Assembly: GCF_002300555.2 (NCBI RefSeq)
Contig: NZ_NTHN02000034.1
Span: 1-55,160 of the forward strand
Length of the DNA: 55,160 bases
Reading direction: 5' to 3'
Source of the DNA: Alloyangia mangrovi
Lineage (GTDB): Bacteria; Pseudomonadota; Alphaproteobacteria; Rhodobacterales; Rhodobacteraceae
Each line of letters starts with the position of its first letter. Position 1 is the stretch's first letter. The notes beneath the pieces were generated by a model. That model did no database searches and was not told where the DNA came from. It saw only the letters and a list, made by a program, of their open reading frames with translations. This document shows, in pieces, positions 34,042 to 42,792 of the stretch. The translations under genes and the position numbers were made by a program.

Positions 34042-34308
34042 GTGGTCTTCCCTGTTGCGGCCCGTGCGAGCGGGCGGACGTTCCAGACTGTTCGCGGCTC
34101 GGAGTGTTGCCATTTACGGACAGAACTGTTCGCATCATTCAGTCAGACCTGTTCGTAAATCAACCTCTGGCATGCCAAAAATTGCGTCTTGAGCAAAAAA
34201 ATTTTGCCAGAAAACGCGGCGACCATCGCAAGTCATTGAAATAACTTGGTTCGAATAGTGGTGAATTTACGAGCAGTTTTTGTCCGGATGTTTGTCCGGA
34301 GCTGCCGA
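34042..34308. promoter_or_regulatory. TRAP operon control region with repeated ATTTACGRRCAG motif
   Basis: The 267-base gap between the first TRAP gene and the 3' end of the TetR gene has three copies of a 12-base motif: ATTTACGGACAG (34112-34123), ATTTACGAACAG on the minus strand (34160-34149) and ATTTACGAGCAG (34265-34276). The first forms an imperfect dyad, CGGACAG/CTGTTCG, with a two-base spacer. A related GTTACGAAC (34948-34956) sits right upstream of the TetR gene. A tandem TTTGTCCGGA (34279-34288, 34291-34300) is also present. I infer regulator binding sites; no promoter pair was fixed. Confidence 0.6.
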
Positions 34309-34944
34309 TCAGGCCTTGCGGGCGATGCGCTTCCACAGGTCGATCAGGTTCCGTGCGGTCTGCGGATCGGAATCGAAGCTCTGGTGCATGGCGATTCCGC
34401 GCAGCACGGAAAGGTGTAGCTGCACCTTCAGATCCGCCTCGGCGTCATCCACGTCGCCGCCGACCAGCCTCACGGTGATCCGGTCGCGTGCGCGGATCCA
34501 GGTGACGAGGATGTCGCGCAGCGCGTGACCTAGCTCGTTGTCCTGTCGCGCCGCCAGCATCAGTTCCATGGCCGCGATGTAGCGACCGTCGGCGAAGATG
34601 TTGCTCCAAAGCGCATCGATCAGCTCGTCCACGGACAACTGGACCGTCTCGGGGTCAAGGCCGAAGGGGTAGCCGTCGCGCCACTCGGCGACCAGCTTCT
34701 CGAAGGCGGCGACCAGCATGTCGTTGCGCGTTGGAAACTGATGCGTCAGCGCCCCGCGCGACACCTGCGCCTTCTGGGCGATCAGCGTTGTCGAGATTTG
34801 CTCGTAGCCAACATCCATGAGCGCCTGCAGCGTCGCTTCGCAAACCTTGTTGCGGGTCTCCTGCGATCGCTCCGCCTGGGTCCGCCGGGGGCGTTCGGCA
34901 CGCGGAGATGGGGCCTCGACGCTCATGCTTTGTCCAATGCTCAT
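34309..34944 (-). CDS. TetR-family regulator
   Basis: A DNA-binding regulator of about 211 residues. The N-terminal helix-turn-helix is clear (TLIAQKAQVSRGALTHQFPTRNDML, family marker split here: AQVSRGALTHQFP) and the C-terminal part is an all-helical ligand-binding domain. The start is uncertain: ATG 34944 (MSIGQSMSV) or ATG 34926 (MSVEAP); neither has a strong ribosome site. It lies upstream of the twin TRAP operon in the same direction and probably represses it. A GTTACGAAC motif just before its start suggests that it also controls itself. Confidence 0.88.
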   Translation of the reverse strand: MSIGQSMSVEAPSPRAERPRRTQAERSQETRNKVCEATLQALMDVGYEQISTTLIAQKAQVSRGALTHQFPTRNDMLVAAFEKLVAEWRDGYPFGLDPETVQLSVDELIDALWSNIFADGRYIAAMELMLAARQDNELGHALRDILVTWIRARDRITVRLVGGDVDDAEADLKVQLHLSVLRGIAMHQSFDSDPQTARNLIDLWKRIARKA

Positions 34945-35481
34945 GTAGTTACGAACTGGTCTACCTGTTTTTGATAGCGTTGCAAACGCCGAGGGCAAAA
35001 CTGCTGCCCGTGGTGACAGATTTGATGGATTTGACGGCGGTACATCCGTGCAGGTGCCGGCAGGGCAACCAGCTCATGCGCTGAGCGCTTTCGGGGCGGC
35101 CTGTTGATCTCCACCCGGAACCGACCGGGACTTGCATGGAGAAGTGACCCGTCTAGGATCATGTTGAGGATGATGGCCGAAAGATGGTGCAAGATCGCCG
35201 ACCTCCGGAGAGGTTCAAGGCTGGTCGGGCCGCCACGCCCGGTAATCGACCCATTGAGCTTCCGACTGTCGCCCGCAGATCGCAATGGCCATGCCAGCCG
35301 CGTCTCGATCGGTGACATCGGGAAGCTGTTCACGGTCGGGCGTCAGCACGTGCGGATATCCGTGGTCATCCGGGGATGGGGCAGGTCTTGCCTACCTCAC
35401 CCTCTCCGTGCGGACGCAGGTAGGAGTCTCCGAATAAGCACCCCTCCTGCACGCAAGGCTGTGAGGGTATCTGGCGTACGC
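34945..35481. other. 537-base intergenic region upstream of the TetR gene
   Basis: Mixed composition and no convincing gene. A minus-strand frame of about 57 residues ending near 35217 (with QWVDYRAW, DVTDRDAAGMAI) has reasonable codon use but no good start and no family I recognise. It could be a gene remnant. The 60 bases next to the TetR gene are A/T-rich and contain GTTACGAAC, and presumably its promoter. Confidence 0.35.
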
Positions 35482-36489
35482 CTATTGGTACAGTCCGGCC
35501 GCTCTTGCGGTTGGCACGACGGTCTTGGGGTTCCCGTCCAAGGCGGCGGCGATCTCGGGTTCGAGGTGATCGAGCGCGTAGGGCATCGACAGAACGCTGC
35601 CGAACGAAAGGGCCCCGGCCAAGAGCTGGTTGCAGAAGACTTCGCGCCCTTCGACATAGGCTTGGAGGGTCCGGCGCATGGCGAGTTGCGCGATGTCGCC
35701 GGCGCGTTCGTCCGAGGAAATCCAGACCAGCAGATCGGCGTCGATGGGGGACAGGTCCTCTGGCGAGAGCGTGGTGTAGAACCCATCGATCGCCTGCATC
35801 GCGCTCAGACGTTCCGGCGCACGGAATCCGAGCTCCGCGAGGAATTGCGCGCGCGTGTCGCCGCCCATGAAGGCACCGGTCTGGCCGCCGTCATGCCATG
35901 CGCAGACCGCGCTGCGACCCTGCCAGTCGGGATGCGCCTCGCGGAAGGCGGTGAACCGGCCGCGGACCTCGGTGATCAGCCTTTCCGCCCTGTCCTCCGT
36001 GCCGGTGGCGCGGGCGATACGGCGCAGCTCCACGTCCCAGGGGCTGCCGTAGGTGGAATAGGCCGGGTCCTGCATGAGAACGGGCGCGATCCGTGACAGC
36101 AGCGCGTATTCCGCCCCGGAGATGCCCGACCCGCTGGCGACGATCAGATCCGGTGCGAGGCTGGCGACCGTCTCGATCGAAACCTCGCCGGTCATTACCG
36201 TCGGTTGCGCCGTACCCAGCAACTCCTGCGCCCAGGGCCAGACGCCATAGGGATAATCGCCGTACCAGTAACGGATGCCGACGGGTACGACGCCAAGCGC
36301 AAGCAGCGCGTCCTGGGTGTTGTAGCCGAGGGAAACAACGCGTTTTGCCGGGGCAGGCAGCACGGTCTCGCCATAGGAATTCTCGAGCCGCAGCTCGGAG
36401 CCCGCGGCAGAGAGCGAAGGCGCGGCGAGCAGGCAGCTGCTCGTGGAGAGAAAGCGGCGTCGGGACAGGACCGCGCGGGTGCTGGTCAT
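35482..36489 (-). CDS. Siderophore-type ABC substrate-binding protein (FecB/FhuD-like)
   Basis: A 335-residue periplasmic-binding fold protein of the iron-siderophore class. The leader has a Tat motif (SRRRFLSTSSCLLAAP). The mature part has the class III binding-protein hallmarks: KRVVSLGYNTQDALLALGVVPVG, then ETVASLAPDLIVASGSG, and a long helix linking the two lobes. No permease or ATPase gene is nearby, so it must use a partner system coded elsewhere. It follows the TonB receptor by 67 bases on the same strand, so both are probably made under iron limitation. Confidence 0.86.
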   Translation of the reverse strand: MTSTRAVLSRRRFLSTSSCLLAAPSLSAAGSELRLENSYGETVLPAPAKRVVSLGYNTQDALLALGVVPVGIRYWYGDYPYGVWPWAQELLGTAQPTVMTGEVSIETVASLAPDLIVASGSGISGAEYALLSRIAPVLMQDPAYSTYGSPWDVELRRIARATGTEDRAERLITEVRGRFTAFREAHPDWQGRSAVCAWHDGGQTGAFMGGDTRAQFLAELGFRAPERLSAMQAIDGFYTTLSPEDLSPIDADLLVWISSDERAGDIAQLAMRRTLQAYVEGREVFCNQLLAGALSFGSVLSMPYALDHLEPEIAAALDGNPKTVVPTARAAGLYQ

Positions 36490-36556
36490 GGGGACTCCTA
36501 TCGATCCTTGGGGTGAGCCGGGCCGCCCAACGTTCAGGGCCGCCCGGCGTCATCGC

Positions 36557-38677
36557 TCACCAGCTGTATTTCAGCGTCGCGGTCACCGTGCGGCCGTCGC
36601 CGTAGTAATCGGTGCCGTAATAGGTGGTGGTTACATAGTCCTCGTCGAAGAGGTTGCTGACATTCAGGTTCAGCGCGACATCCTCGGTCAGCGCGTAACC
36701 GACAGAGGCATCGACAAGGGTGTAGGCGTCGTTCTCGACGGTGTTGGCATCGTCGCCCCAGGTGCTGCCGACGTAGCGGATGCCGGCCCCGAGGTCGATG
36801 TCGCCGCGTGCGCCGGCACCCGGGATGGTGTAATCCGCCCAGATCGAGGCGAGATGCTCGGGCGTACGGGCAGGGCGGTTGCCCTCGTTGCCAACGATCC
36901 CGTCCTCGCGGATCTCTGCATCCCAGTAGGAATACGAGGCGAGCAGGCCGAAGCGTTCGGTGACGTCCAGCTTGGCCTCGAGCTCGAGCCCGCGCACGCC
37001 GATCTCGCCGATTTGCCGGTACTCGGTCGGGCTCACGGCGGTCGACACGTTGGTCTGGGTCAGGTCGAAGAGCGCAGCGGTAAAGAGCGCATTGGTGCCC
37101 TCGGGCCGATACTTCACGCCAACCTCGTACTGGGTCCCCTCGGTCGGCTCACTGCCAAGGCCCCAGATATCCTGCGAGAAGCTCTCGGAGTAGTTGCCGT
37201 AGACCGCCAGTTCAGGCGTGACCTTGTAGGTCAGGCCGAAGCGACCGGAGACGTGGTCGTAGCTTTCCTTGGTGGTCGTCCCGGCGAGATGGTTCTCGAC
37301 GTCGAAATCGATCCAGTCCTTGCGCAGCCCGGCAGTGGCGATCCACTGGCCCCAGGTCAGCTCTTCCTGCAGGTAGAGCGCCTTGTTGGTCTGCTCCGGC
37401 GTCCAGTCGTAATAGGGGACGAGCGAGATCGTGCAGGCGCTGTCGCAATAGTCGGGATCGTTTACGTCGATGCCGTCGACCGTGCCGTAGAAGTCGTCCT
37501 CGTCGACGGTGATGTGGCTGTACTCGACCCCGAGCAGCGTCCGGCTCTGCGCGCCGCCCAGCAGGGTCTCGTACTGGAGCGAGGTGTCCATCGCGAATTG
37601 CTCACTGTCGCTGTAGACGGCGAAGGCCGATCGCGCGGCGTCTGGATCGGTGGGGCTGGCGCCGTAGACCTGCTCGTAGTCAAGATCGAAGAGGCTGTAG
37701 CGCGCGTTGGACCGCAGGCTGAGCCCGCCCCCGAAGTCATGGCTGAACTGCAGCGCCACGCTGCGCTCGACCGAGTTCATCTCGTTGAACTCAGGATCGC
37801 CGAGGAAGGTGTCTCGGTCGATACCGTAGCCCGAGGGGATGCCGTTGCCCGGCACGCCATCGCGCTTGTTGTACTCGGCAAGGAAGGTGAGCGTGGTGGC
37901 TTCTGTGGGACGCCAGGTCAGACCGCCTTGCAGGTAGGTGCGGTCGTCGTTGGACTCGTCGTAGGAATACTCGCTGTCCTGCCACTTGCCGGTGAGCCGG
38001 TAGGCCAGGGTGCTGTCCTTGGTGAGCCGGTCGCCAAAGTCGAAGCCAAGCTCAGAGTGATCCGCGCCAAGGGTGCTGTAGACCTCGCCGAAGCGGTAGC
38101 TCTTGGGCGTCTTGGAAACAGCGTTGACCAGACCGCCCGGCGCGCTGAGCCCGAAGAGCGAGGAGTTGGCGCCCTTCAGAACCTCGACCCGCTCCATCCC
38201 GTAGGGCTCGCGCCGCGCGTAGGTCCAGCCGGCACCGCGCTGGGGCAACCCGTCTCGGTAGAGCAGGCCGAGCGCCGTCAGGTCGAAACCACGGATGCGG
38301 AAGCCGTCGTAGCGGTCGTCCCCGCCCCACTCGTTCACCGACACACCCGCCGTGTAGCCGATCACCTGCTCGAGGTTCTGCGCGCCGCGCTTGGCGATCT
38401 CTGCCGCGGTGACCACCGAGACCGAGGCCGGCGTGTCGAGGATGTCGGTGGTCGTCTTGGTGCTTGCCGTGGTCTGCTGCGCAACCGTGGTCGTCGCGTC
38501 GTCATCGCCTACGCCAAGCTGGATCGGGCGCAGCTCCACGGGGGCGTCGCTGTCCTGTGCGACGGCGGCCATCGGCAGCATCAGCGCGGTGCTGGCCAGC
38601 AGGAGCAGCCGGGGAGTCTTGGAGGCAAAAGCACGGAGCGCGCCCGCGCGGGCGTGGTCGGGGAAGGGGGGAGTCAT
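36557..38677 (-). CDS. TonB-dependent siderophore receptor
   Basis: Outer-membrane receptor of 706 residues. A signal peptide (LLLLASTALMLPMAAVAQ) is followed by a plug domain from about 75 to 190, including DTPASVSVVTAAEI, GFRIRGFDL, YGMERVEVLKGANSSLFG and PGGLVNAVSKTP. A 22-strand type barrel follows with an aromatic last residue (LKYSW). This is the ferrichrome/hydroxamate-type siderophore receptor pattern (FhuA/FoxA class), though the ligand is not certain. Unusually acidic extracellular loops are seen. An ATG further in (residue 33 or 36) is less likely because it would cut the signal peptide. Confidence 0.93.
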   Translation of the reverse strand: MTPPFPDHARAGALRAFASKTPRLLLLASTALMLPMAAVAQDSDAPVELRPIQLGVGDDDATTTVAQQTTASTKTTTDILDTPASVSVVTAAEIAKRGAQNLEQVIGYTAGVSVNEWGGDDRYDGFRIRGFDLTALGLLYRDGLPQRGAGWTYARREPYGMERVEVLKGANSSLFGLSAPGGLVNAVSKTPKSYRFGEVYSTLGADHSELGFDFGDRLTKDSTLAYRLTGKWQDSEYSYDESNDDRTYLQGGLTWRPTEATTLTFLAEYNKRDGVPGNGIPSGYGIDRDTFLGDPEFNEMNSVERSVALQFSHDFGGGLSLRSNARYSLFDLDYEQVYGASPTDPDAARSAFAVYSDSEQFAMDTSLQYETLLGGAQSRTLLGVEYSHITVDEDDFYGTVDGIDVNDPDYCDSACTISLVPYYDWTPEQTNKALYLQEELTWGQWIATAGLRKDWIDFDVENHLAGTTTKESYDHVSGRFGLTYKVTPELAVYGNYSESFSQDIWGLGSEPTEGTQYEVGVKYRPEGTNALFTAALFDLTQTNVSTAVSPTEYRQIGEIGVRGLELEAKLDVTERFGLLASYSYWDAEIREDGIVGNEGNRPARTPEHLASIWADYTIPGAGARGDIDLGAGIRYVGSTWGDDANTVENDAYTLVDASVGYALTEDVALNLNVSNLFDEDYVTTTYYGTDYYGDGRTVTATLKYSW

Positions 38678-38773
38678 CCAGCGGTTCCTGTAGGTCTTGA
38701 GTATACGGTCGGGCTGGCTGAGGAACGGTCTCCGGCAAGTTTTTGCGCAGGGAGGGCCTTGGCGTGGCTATTT

Positions 38774-38790
38774 CTTAGTATATTACTAAG
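38774..38790. promoter_or_regulatory. Palindrome upstream of the siderophore receptor (possible iron box)
   Basis: CTTAGTA and TACTAAG form a perfect 7-bp inverted repeat around TAT, in an A/T-rich block between the divergent receptor and esterase genes. It resembles the inverted-repeat layout of Irr-type iron control elements of alphaproteobacteria (TTAGAA...TTCTAA), but differs in the inner bases. Iron-dependent control of both genes is inferred. Confidence 0.55.
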
Positions 38791-38916
38791 TTAAATACCG
38801 GAGGGGAAGGGCTTTCCGGCGGAAAAGGAAGGGAAATTTGTCCGGATGCCTCCGAAACGCATTCAAGGCAGCTTGCTCGTGAAGCGGTGCGGGCGTGTCG
38901 CCGGTGGCGCATCACG

Positions 38917-39786
38917 ATGACCAGCACGGCGATTGCCGAAGGACCCGCCCTGATCGGCGGGACGCGCTGGTACGATCTGCAGGACAGCGTAACCGGGGCA
39001 TTGCGACGGGTCTTCCTCTGGATTCCGCCGGGCGAGGCTCCGAAAACGGGCTGGCCTGCACTCACGATGACCGATGGCAACGCGGTCATCGCGACGGCGG
39101 TCGATGCGATGCGCGCCCAATCGGCCTATCCGTCGGGAACGAACCTCGGGGCGGGGGTGCTCATCGCGGTGGGCTATCCCACCGACGAGGCTTTCGACCC
39201 GCTTCGGCGGAGCTGGGATCTCGGTCCCCCGCCGGGCGCAAGCTATCCGCCGTTCTGGCCGGGCACGCCCGAGGTCAGAACCGGCGGCGGCGCGGAAATG
39301 GCACGGTTTCTCCTTGAGGACCTGCGCGACTTCGTCGCCACGAAGGTGCGACTCGACCCGGCACGCCACGGCCTGTTCGGCCACTCCTTCGGCGGGCTCT
39401 TTGCCCTTTGGCTGATGTTCGCGCGCCCCGACGCCTTTAGCCACTGGATCGCGGCGAGCCCTTCGATCACCTGGGAAGACCGTTTCCTTTTACGCCACCT
39501 CGAGACCTTTGCGCCCGAGGGACGACGGCTGAGCGTCCACCTCTCGGCAGGCGAATGGGAAGGCTCCCGGCTCGCGCCTTTCCAGCTCGGCGCGGACGGC
39601 GCCGAGGAACGTCGCGAAAGGGCGCTCCGGCAGCGCACGCTCGAGGCGACCAGAGAGATGCGTGAGGCACTGGCGCGGTTTCCCGAGATCACGGTGCATT
39701 TCGAGGAATACGCGGGTGAAACCCACATGTCGGTGCTCCCCGTGGCAGTGAACCGCGCCCTGCACGCCGTCTTCGCGCTGCGCTGA
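38917..39786 (+). CDS. Alpha/beta-hydrolase esterase (siderophore esterase-like)
   Basis: A 289-residue esterase of the putative esterase/IroE family. The nucleophile elbow GHSFGG is near residue 155, the acid is probably in a later loop, and the catalytic His is in AGETHMSVLP near the end. No signal peptide, so cytoplasmic. It is divergent from the siderophore receptor, which suggests that it hydrolyses an imported ester siderophore to release iron. The start ATG 38917 has only a weak ribosome site; a GTG at 38887 would add ten residues. Confidence 0.82.
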   Translation: MTSTAIAEGPALIGGTRWYDLQDSVTGALRRVFLWIPPGEAPKTGWPALTMTDGNAVIATAVDAMRAQSAYPSGTNLGAGVLIAVGYPTDEAFDPLRRSWDLGPPPGASYPPFWPGTPEVRTGGGAEMARFLLEDLRDFVATKVRLDPARHGLFGHSFGGLFALWLMFARPDAFSHWIAASPSITWEDRFLLRHLETFAPEGRRLSVHLSAGEWEGSRLAPFQLGADGAEERRERALRQRTLEATREMREALARFPEITVHFEEYAGETHMSVLPVAVNRALHAVFALR

Positions 39787-40193
39787 GGCCCCGCGAGGCT
39801 TCTGTGCCGGGACGCGGAGAATTCAGGACCTTGTTTGGGCGGCTTGCGTGCTTGCCACGCGCGGTGCCCCAAGCGATGGCCTCCTGTTGTCTCCTCGATC
39901 CACCGACGCACTCTCGGTGTGGGCGCAAGGGGCCTCCGTTCCGTGAGATGGAACGCTCACCCGGTTCGTAGAGGCCTTCCGCCAAGATGGCTTCCGGGGT
40001 CATGCGATGGCGCTCCTGCGAAGAGCATGCAGCGGAAGACAAGATACGCATCGCACGTGGAGGGGTGACGAGCCGAAGAGAGCCTGCCGATACGCTGCGC
40101 CGGGGTGCCACACGCGGGCTGCGCGCAGGGACTCGCAATCGCTCCGTGGGCGATGTCCGGGACCGTCCATCGGTCGATCCCGGAACCTGGACG
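39787..40193. other. 407-base region between convergent genes
   Basis: No gene is supported here. There are several stem-forming sequences: CGTTCC/GGAACG around 39937-39955, and CCGGGACCG with CGGTC and TCCCGG at 40157-40183. The second has no T-tract on either side but might end transcription or protect messenger ends. The sequence is less biased in codon position than the genes on either side. Confidence 0.35.
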
Positions 40194-41141
40194 TCACTTC
40201 CGCGCGGCGTCCAGCGCGGCAGGGGCGAAATAGGTGGCGAGCGCCTCGTCGGAGAGCGGCTCGGCCTTGATCACGCCCTGCCCGAGGATCCAGTCGGCCT
40301 CGGAGCGGATCAGCTCGGCAAGGCCTTCGTCCAGCGTCAGGCCGATGTCGACGTCCTGCCACATGGCGGCCAGCGCCTCGGTCGAGATCGCGCCCTGCAT
40401 CGAGGCCGAAACCGCCGCCATCGCCGCCGCGGGATCGGCGGCCACATCGGCATCGGCCTTGGCCAGCGCGCCCATGAAGGCCGCAAGCGAGTCCGACTTC
40501 TCTCCGGTCATCTCGGGCGTGGCGGCGAGGATGTAATGCACCGCGTAACCCGGCGCGCGCAGCTCGAGGTAGTTCTCGCCCAGCGTGTCCTTCGCCGCGC
40601 CGTAGAAGGTCGGGAAGGGCACAATGGCATCGACGTCGCCGCGCACCACGGCGGGCACCAGATCCGGCGGCGCGGCCGAGACGATCTCGGCCTCGACGCC
40701 CGCGCCTTCGAGCGCCTTGTCGAGGAAGTAGTGCACGTTGGTGCCGATGGTGGTGCCGATGCGGCGTCCGGCAAGATCGGCAGGGCTGTTCAGCTGGCCC
40801 GCCCCGGCATTGCCGATCACCCGCGAGCCGGTGAAGCGGGCAAGATCGCCGACGATGGCGAATTCCTGTCCCATGAGCGCGCCGGTGGCGGCCGGGAACT
40901 CGGCCATGAAGACCACGTCCACCTGTCCGCCAAGCAGCGCCTCGAAACCCGCCCGGCCGGAGTTGAAGGGCACCAGTTCGACCTCGAGCCCGGCGTCGGT
41001 GAAATAGCCTTTCTCGAGCGCCACGTCGACCTGCGGGGTCTGCGGGTTGGGGCTCCAGCCGAAGACGAGCTTCTCGGCCATGGCAAGGCTCGGCGTCAGC
41101 GCCAGCGCGGTGCCGAGCGCCAGTCTGGTCAATGCGTTCAT
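40194..41141 (-). CDS. ABC substrate-binding protein, SsuA/TauA-like
   Basis: A 315-residue periplasmic binding protein of the nitrate/sulfonate/taurine family with signal peptide (LALGTALALTPSLAMA). Family blocks are KLVFGWSPNPQTPQVDVALEKGYF, GLEVELVPFNSG and GRRIGTTIGTNVHYFL. The ligand is unknown; the arylsulfotransferase-like gene in the same operon suggests an organosulfur or aromatic compound. It is the last gene of a four-gene minus-strand operon. Confidence 0.9.
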   Translation of the reverse strand: MNALTRLALGTALALTPSLAMAEKLVFGWSPNPQTPQVDVALEKGYFTDAGLEVELVPFNSGRAGFEALLGGQVDVVFMAEFPAATGALMGQEFAIVGDLARFTGSRVIGNAGAGQLNSPADLAGRRIGTTIGTNVHYFLDKALEGAGVEAEIVSAAPPDLVPAVVRGDVDAIVPFPTFYGAAKDTLGENYLELRAPGYAVHYILAATPEMTGEKSDSLAAFMGALAKADADVAADPAAAMAAVSASMQGAISTEALAAMWQDVDIGLTLDEGLAELIRSEADWILGQGVIKAEPLSDEALATYFAPAALDAARK

Positions 41142-41171
41142 TGTGTCTCTCTCCTGTTGGGGTCGTTGAGG

Positions 41172-41963
41172 TCAGTGCACTTCGGCCAGCGCCTTCTGCG
41201 GGCGCAGCAGACCGAGGATTTCTTCGCGGATGTCGAGCAGCTCCGAGCCCGAGCGGCTGAAGGCGCGGGGGCGGGGCTGGCTCAGCGGATAGTGGCGGAT
41301 CAGCCGGCCCGGCGCGTGGCTCATCACCCGCACGTCGTCGGCCAGCAGCAGCGCCTCGTCGACGTCATGGGTGACAAAGAGCACCGTGGCGCGGTGGCGT
41401 TCCCAGACCTTGAGCAAGAGCTCGTGCATGCCGATCCGGGTCTGCGCGTCCAGCGCTCCGAAGGGCTCGTCCATCAGCAGAACCTTGGGCTCGCAGGCGA
41501 GGGTCCGTGCGATGGCCACCCGCTGCTTCATCCCGCCCGAGAGTTCCTGCGGGAACTTCCCGGCGTGCTGGTCAAGCCCGACCTCGGACAGCGCCGCGCG
41601 GGCGCGGTCCATCTCCTCGGCCTTGGGCAGGCCGAAGCGGCGCAACGCGAAGCGCACGTTTCCAAGCGCGGTGAACCACGGGAAGAGCGCGTATTGCTGG
41701 AAGATCACGCCGACCTTTTCGGAGGGGCCGCGCACGGCGCTGCCGTCGATGGTGATCGCGCCCGAGGACGGCTCGACGAAGCCACCGATGGCGTTCATCA
41801 GCGTGGACTTGCCGCAGCCCGAGGGCCCGATCAGCGCGGTGAAGGTGCCCGGGAGCAGCCGCAGCGTGGTGGTGTCCAGCGCGGTGACCGGTCCCTGCTT
41901 GCCCTTGAAGGTGATGGCGACGTCGTTGATCCGCACGTCGCCGTGGAGTTGCTTGCTGTCCAT
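41172..41963 (-). CDS. ABC transporter ATPase, SsuB/TauB-like
   Basis: A 263-residue importer ATPase: Walker [10 protein letters not shown], signature [15 protein letters not shown], Walker [14 protein letters not shown], and switch [15 protein letters not shown]. It lies four bases after the permease stop. Among the importers of this family it groups by motif with nitrate/sulfonate/taurine systems, but the substrate is not defined. Confidence 0.92.
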   Translation of the reverse strand: MDSKQLHGDVRINDVAITFKGKQGPVTALDTTTLRLLPGTFTALIGPSGCGKSTLMNAIGGFVEPSSGAITIDGSAVRGPSEKVGVIFQQYALFPWFTALGNVRFALRRFGLPKAEEMDRARAALSEVGLDQHAGKFPQELSGGMKQRVAIARTLACEPKVLLMDEPFGALDAQTRIGMHELLLKVWERHRATVLFVTHDVDEALLLADDVRVMSHAPGRLIRHYPLSQPRPRAFSRSGSELLDIREEILGLLRPQKALAEVH

Positions 41964-41967
41964 GATC

Positions 41968-42792
41968 CTACCCCTGCTGCCAGTGGACGATCCGGCGGCC
42001 GATGAGGTGCACGATCAGATCGACCGAGGCCCCCAGCGCGCCGAGGATGATGAGAAGCGAGAACATCCGGTCCGTGCGGATGTACTGCCGCGCCTCCTGC
42101 AGCCGGTAGCCGAGGCCCGAGGAGGCCCCCGAAAGCTCGGCGGCGACGAGGCTCAGGAAGGCCAGCGCCACCCCCAGCCGCAGCCCGGCGAAGATGTAGG
42201 GCGCGGCGGCGGGGATCACCACGGTGAGGAACTCGCGCCGGCGCGAGGCGCCGAGGCTGCGCGAGGCCCGCAGGTAGATGTCGGGCACGTATTCCATGCC
42301 GTGATGGGTGTTGAACCAGACCGCGAGGAAGACGGTGTAGGAGATGACGAAATACTTCGAGCCCTCGCCGATGCCGAACCAGACGATGGCCACGGGCACC
42401 AGCGCGATCGCCGGGATCGGCCGCAGCAGCGACAGGAACGGCCCGAGCAGCGTGCGCACCAGCGGCACGCGTCCGGTCAGCAGCCCCAGCGCCACGCCAA
42501 GCGAGGCGCCCATGGTAAAGCCGATCGCGGCGCGGCTGCACGACACCGCGAGGTCCTTGGGCAGCGAGCCGTTCTGCCACATCTCTACCGTTGCCGACCA
42601 GACCGACCAGGGGGCGGGAAAGATCGCCTCGGGCACCAGCTTCAACGCGCCCACGGCGGCCCAGATCGCCAGCACGAAGAGGAAGGACAGCATCGGCTTG
42701 CCCATATCGGCGCTCGTGGCCAGCGTGCGGGCGGCGATCCGCGCGGGGCCGCGACGCGTCCGGGCGCGGCGGGTGTCCCTCAGGTCTGTCAC
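41968..42792 (-). CDS. ABC transporter permease, SsuC/TauC-like
   Basis: A 274-residue permease with about six hydrophobic segments and the docking loop [16 protein letters not shown]. The basic N-terminus is rich in Arg. GTG at 42792 is the likely start because it overlaps the stop of the arylsulfotransferase-like gene as GTGA; a Met further in (MGKPMLSF) is a possible alternative. It forms a full importer with the ATPase and binding protein downstream. Confidence 0.88.
   Translation of the reverse strand: MTDLRDTRRARTRRGPARIAARTLATSADMGKPMLSFLFVLAIWAAVGALKLVPEAIFPAPWSVWSATVEMWQNGSLPKDLAVSCSRAAIGFTMGASLGVALGLLTGRVPLVRTLLGPFLSLLRPIPAIALVPVAIVWFGIGEGSKYFVISYTVFLAVWFNTHHGMEYVPDIYLRASRSLGASRRREFLTVVIPAAAPYIFAGLRLGVALAFLSLVAAELSGASSGLGYRLQEARQYIRTDRMFSLLIILGALGASVDLIVHLIGRRIVHWQQG

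Noticed and set aside
40060-40100. A B12-box-like sequence (GAGCCGAAGAGAGCCTGCC)
   Set aside because: The other conserved parts of a cobalamin riboswitch are missing and no plus-strand gene follows.
40157-40183. A strong hairpin as terminator for the binding-protein gene at 40194-41141
   Set aside because: The stem is convincing but no T-tract follows on either strand, so a terminator cannot be claimed.
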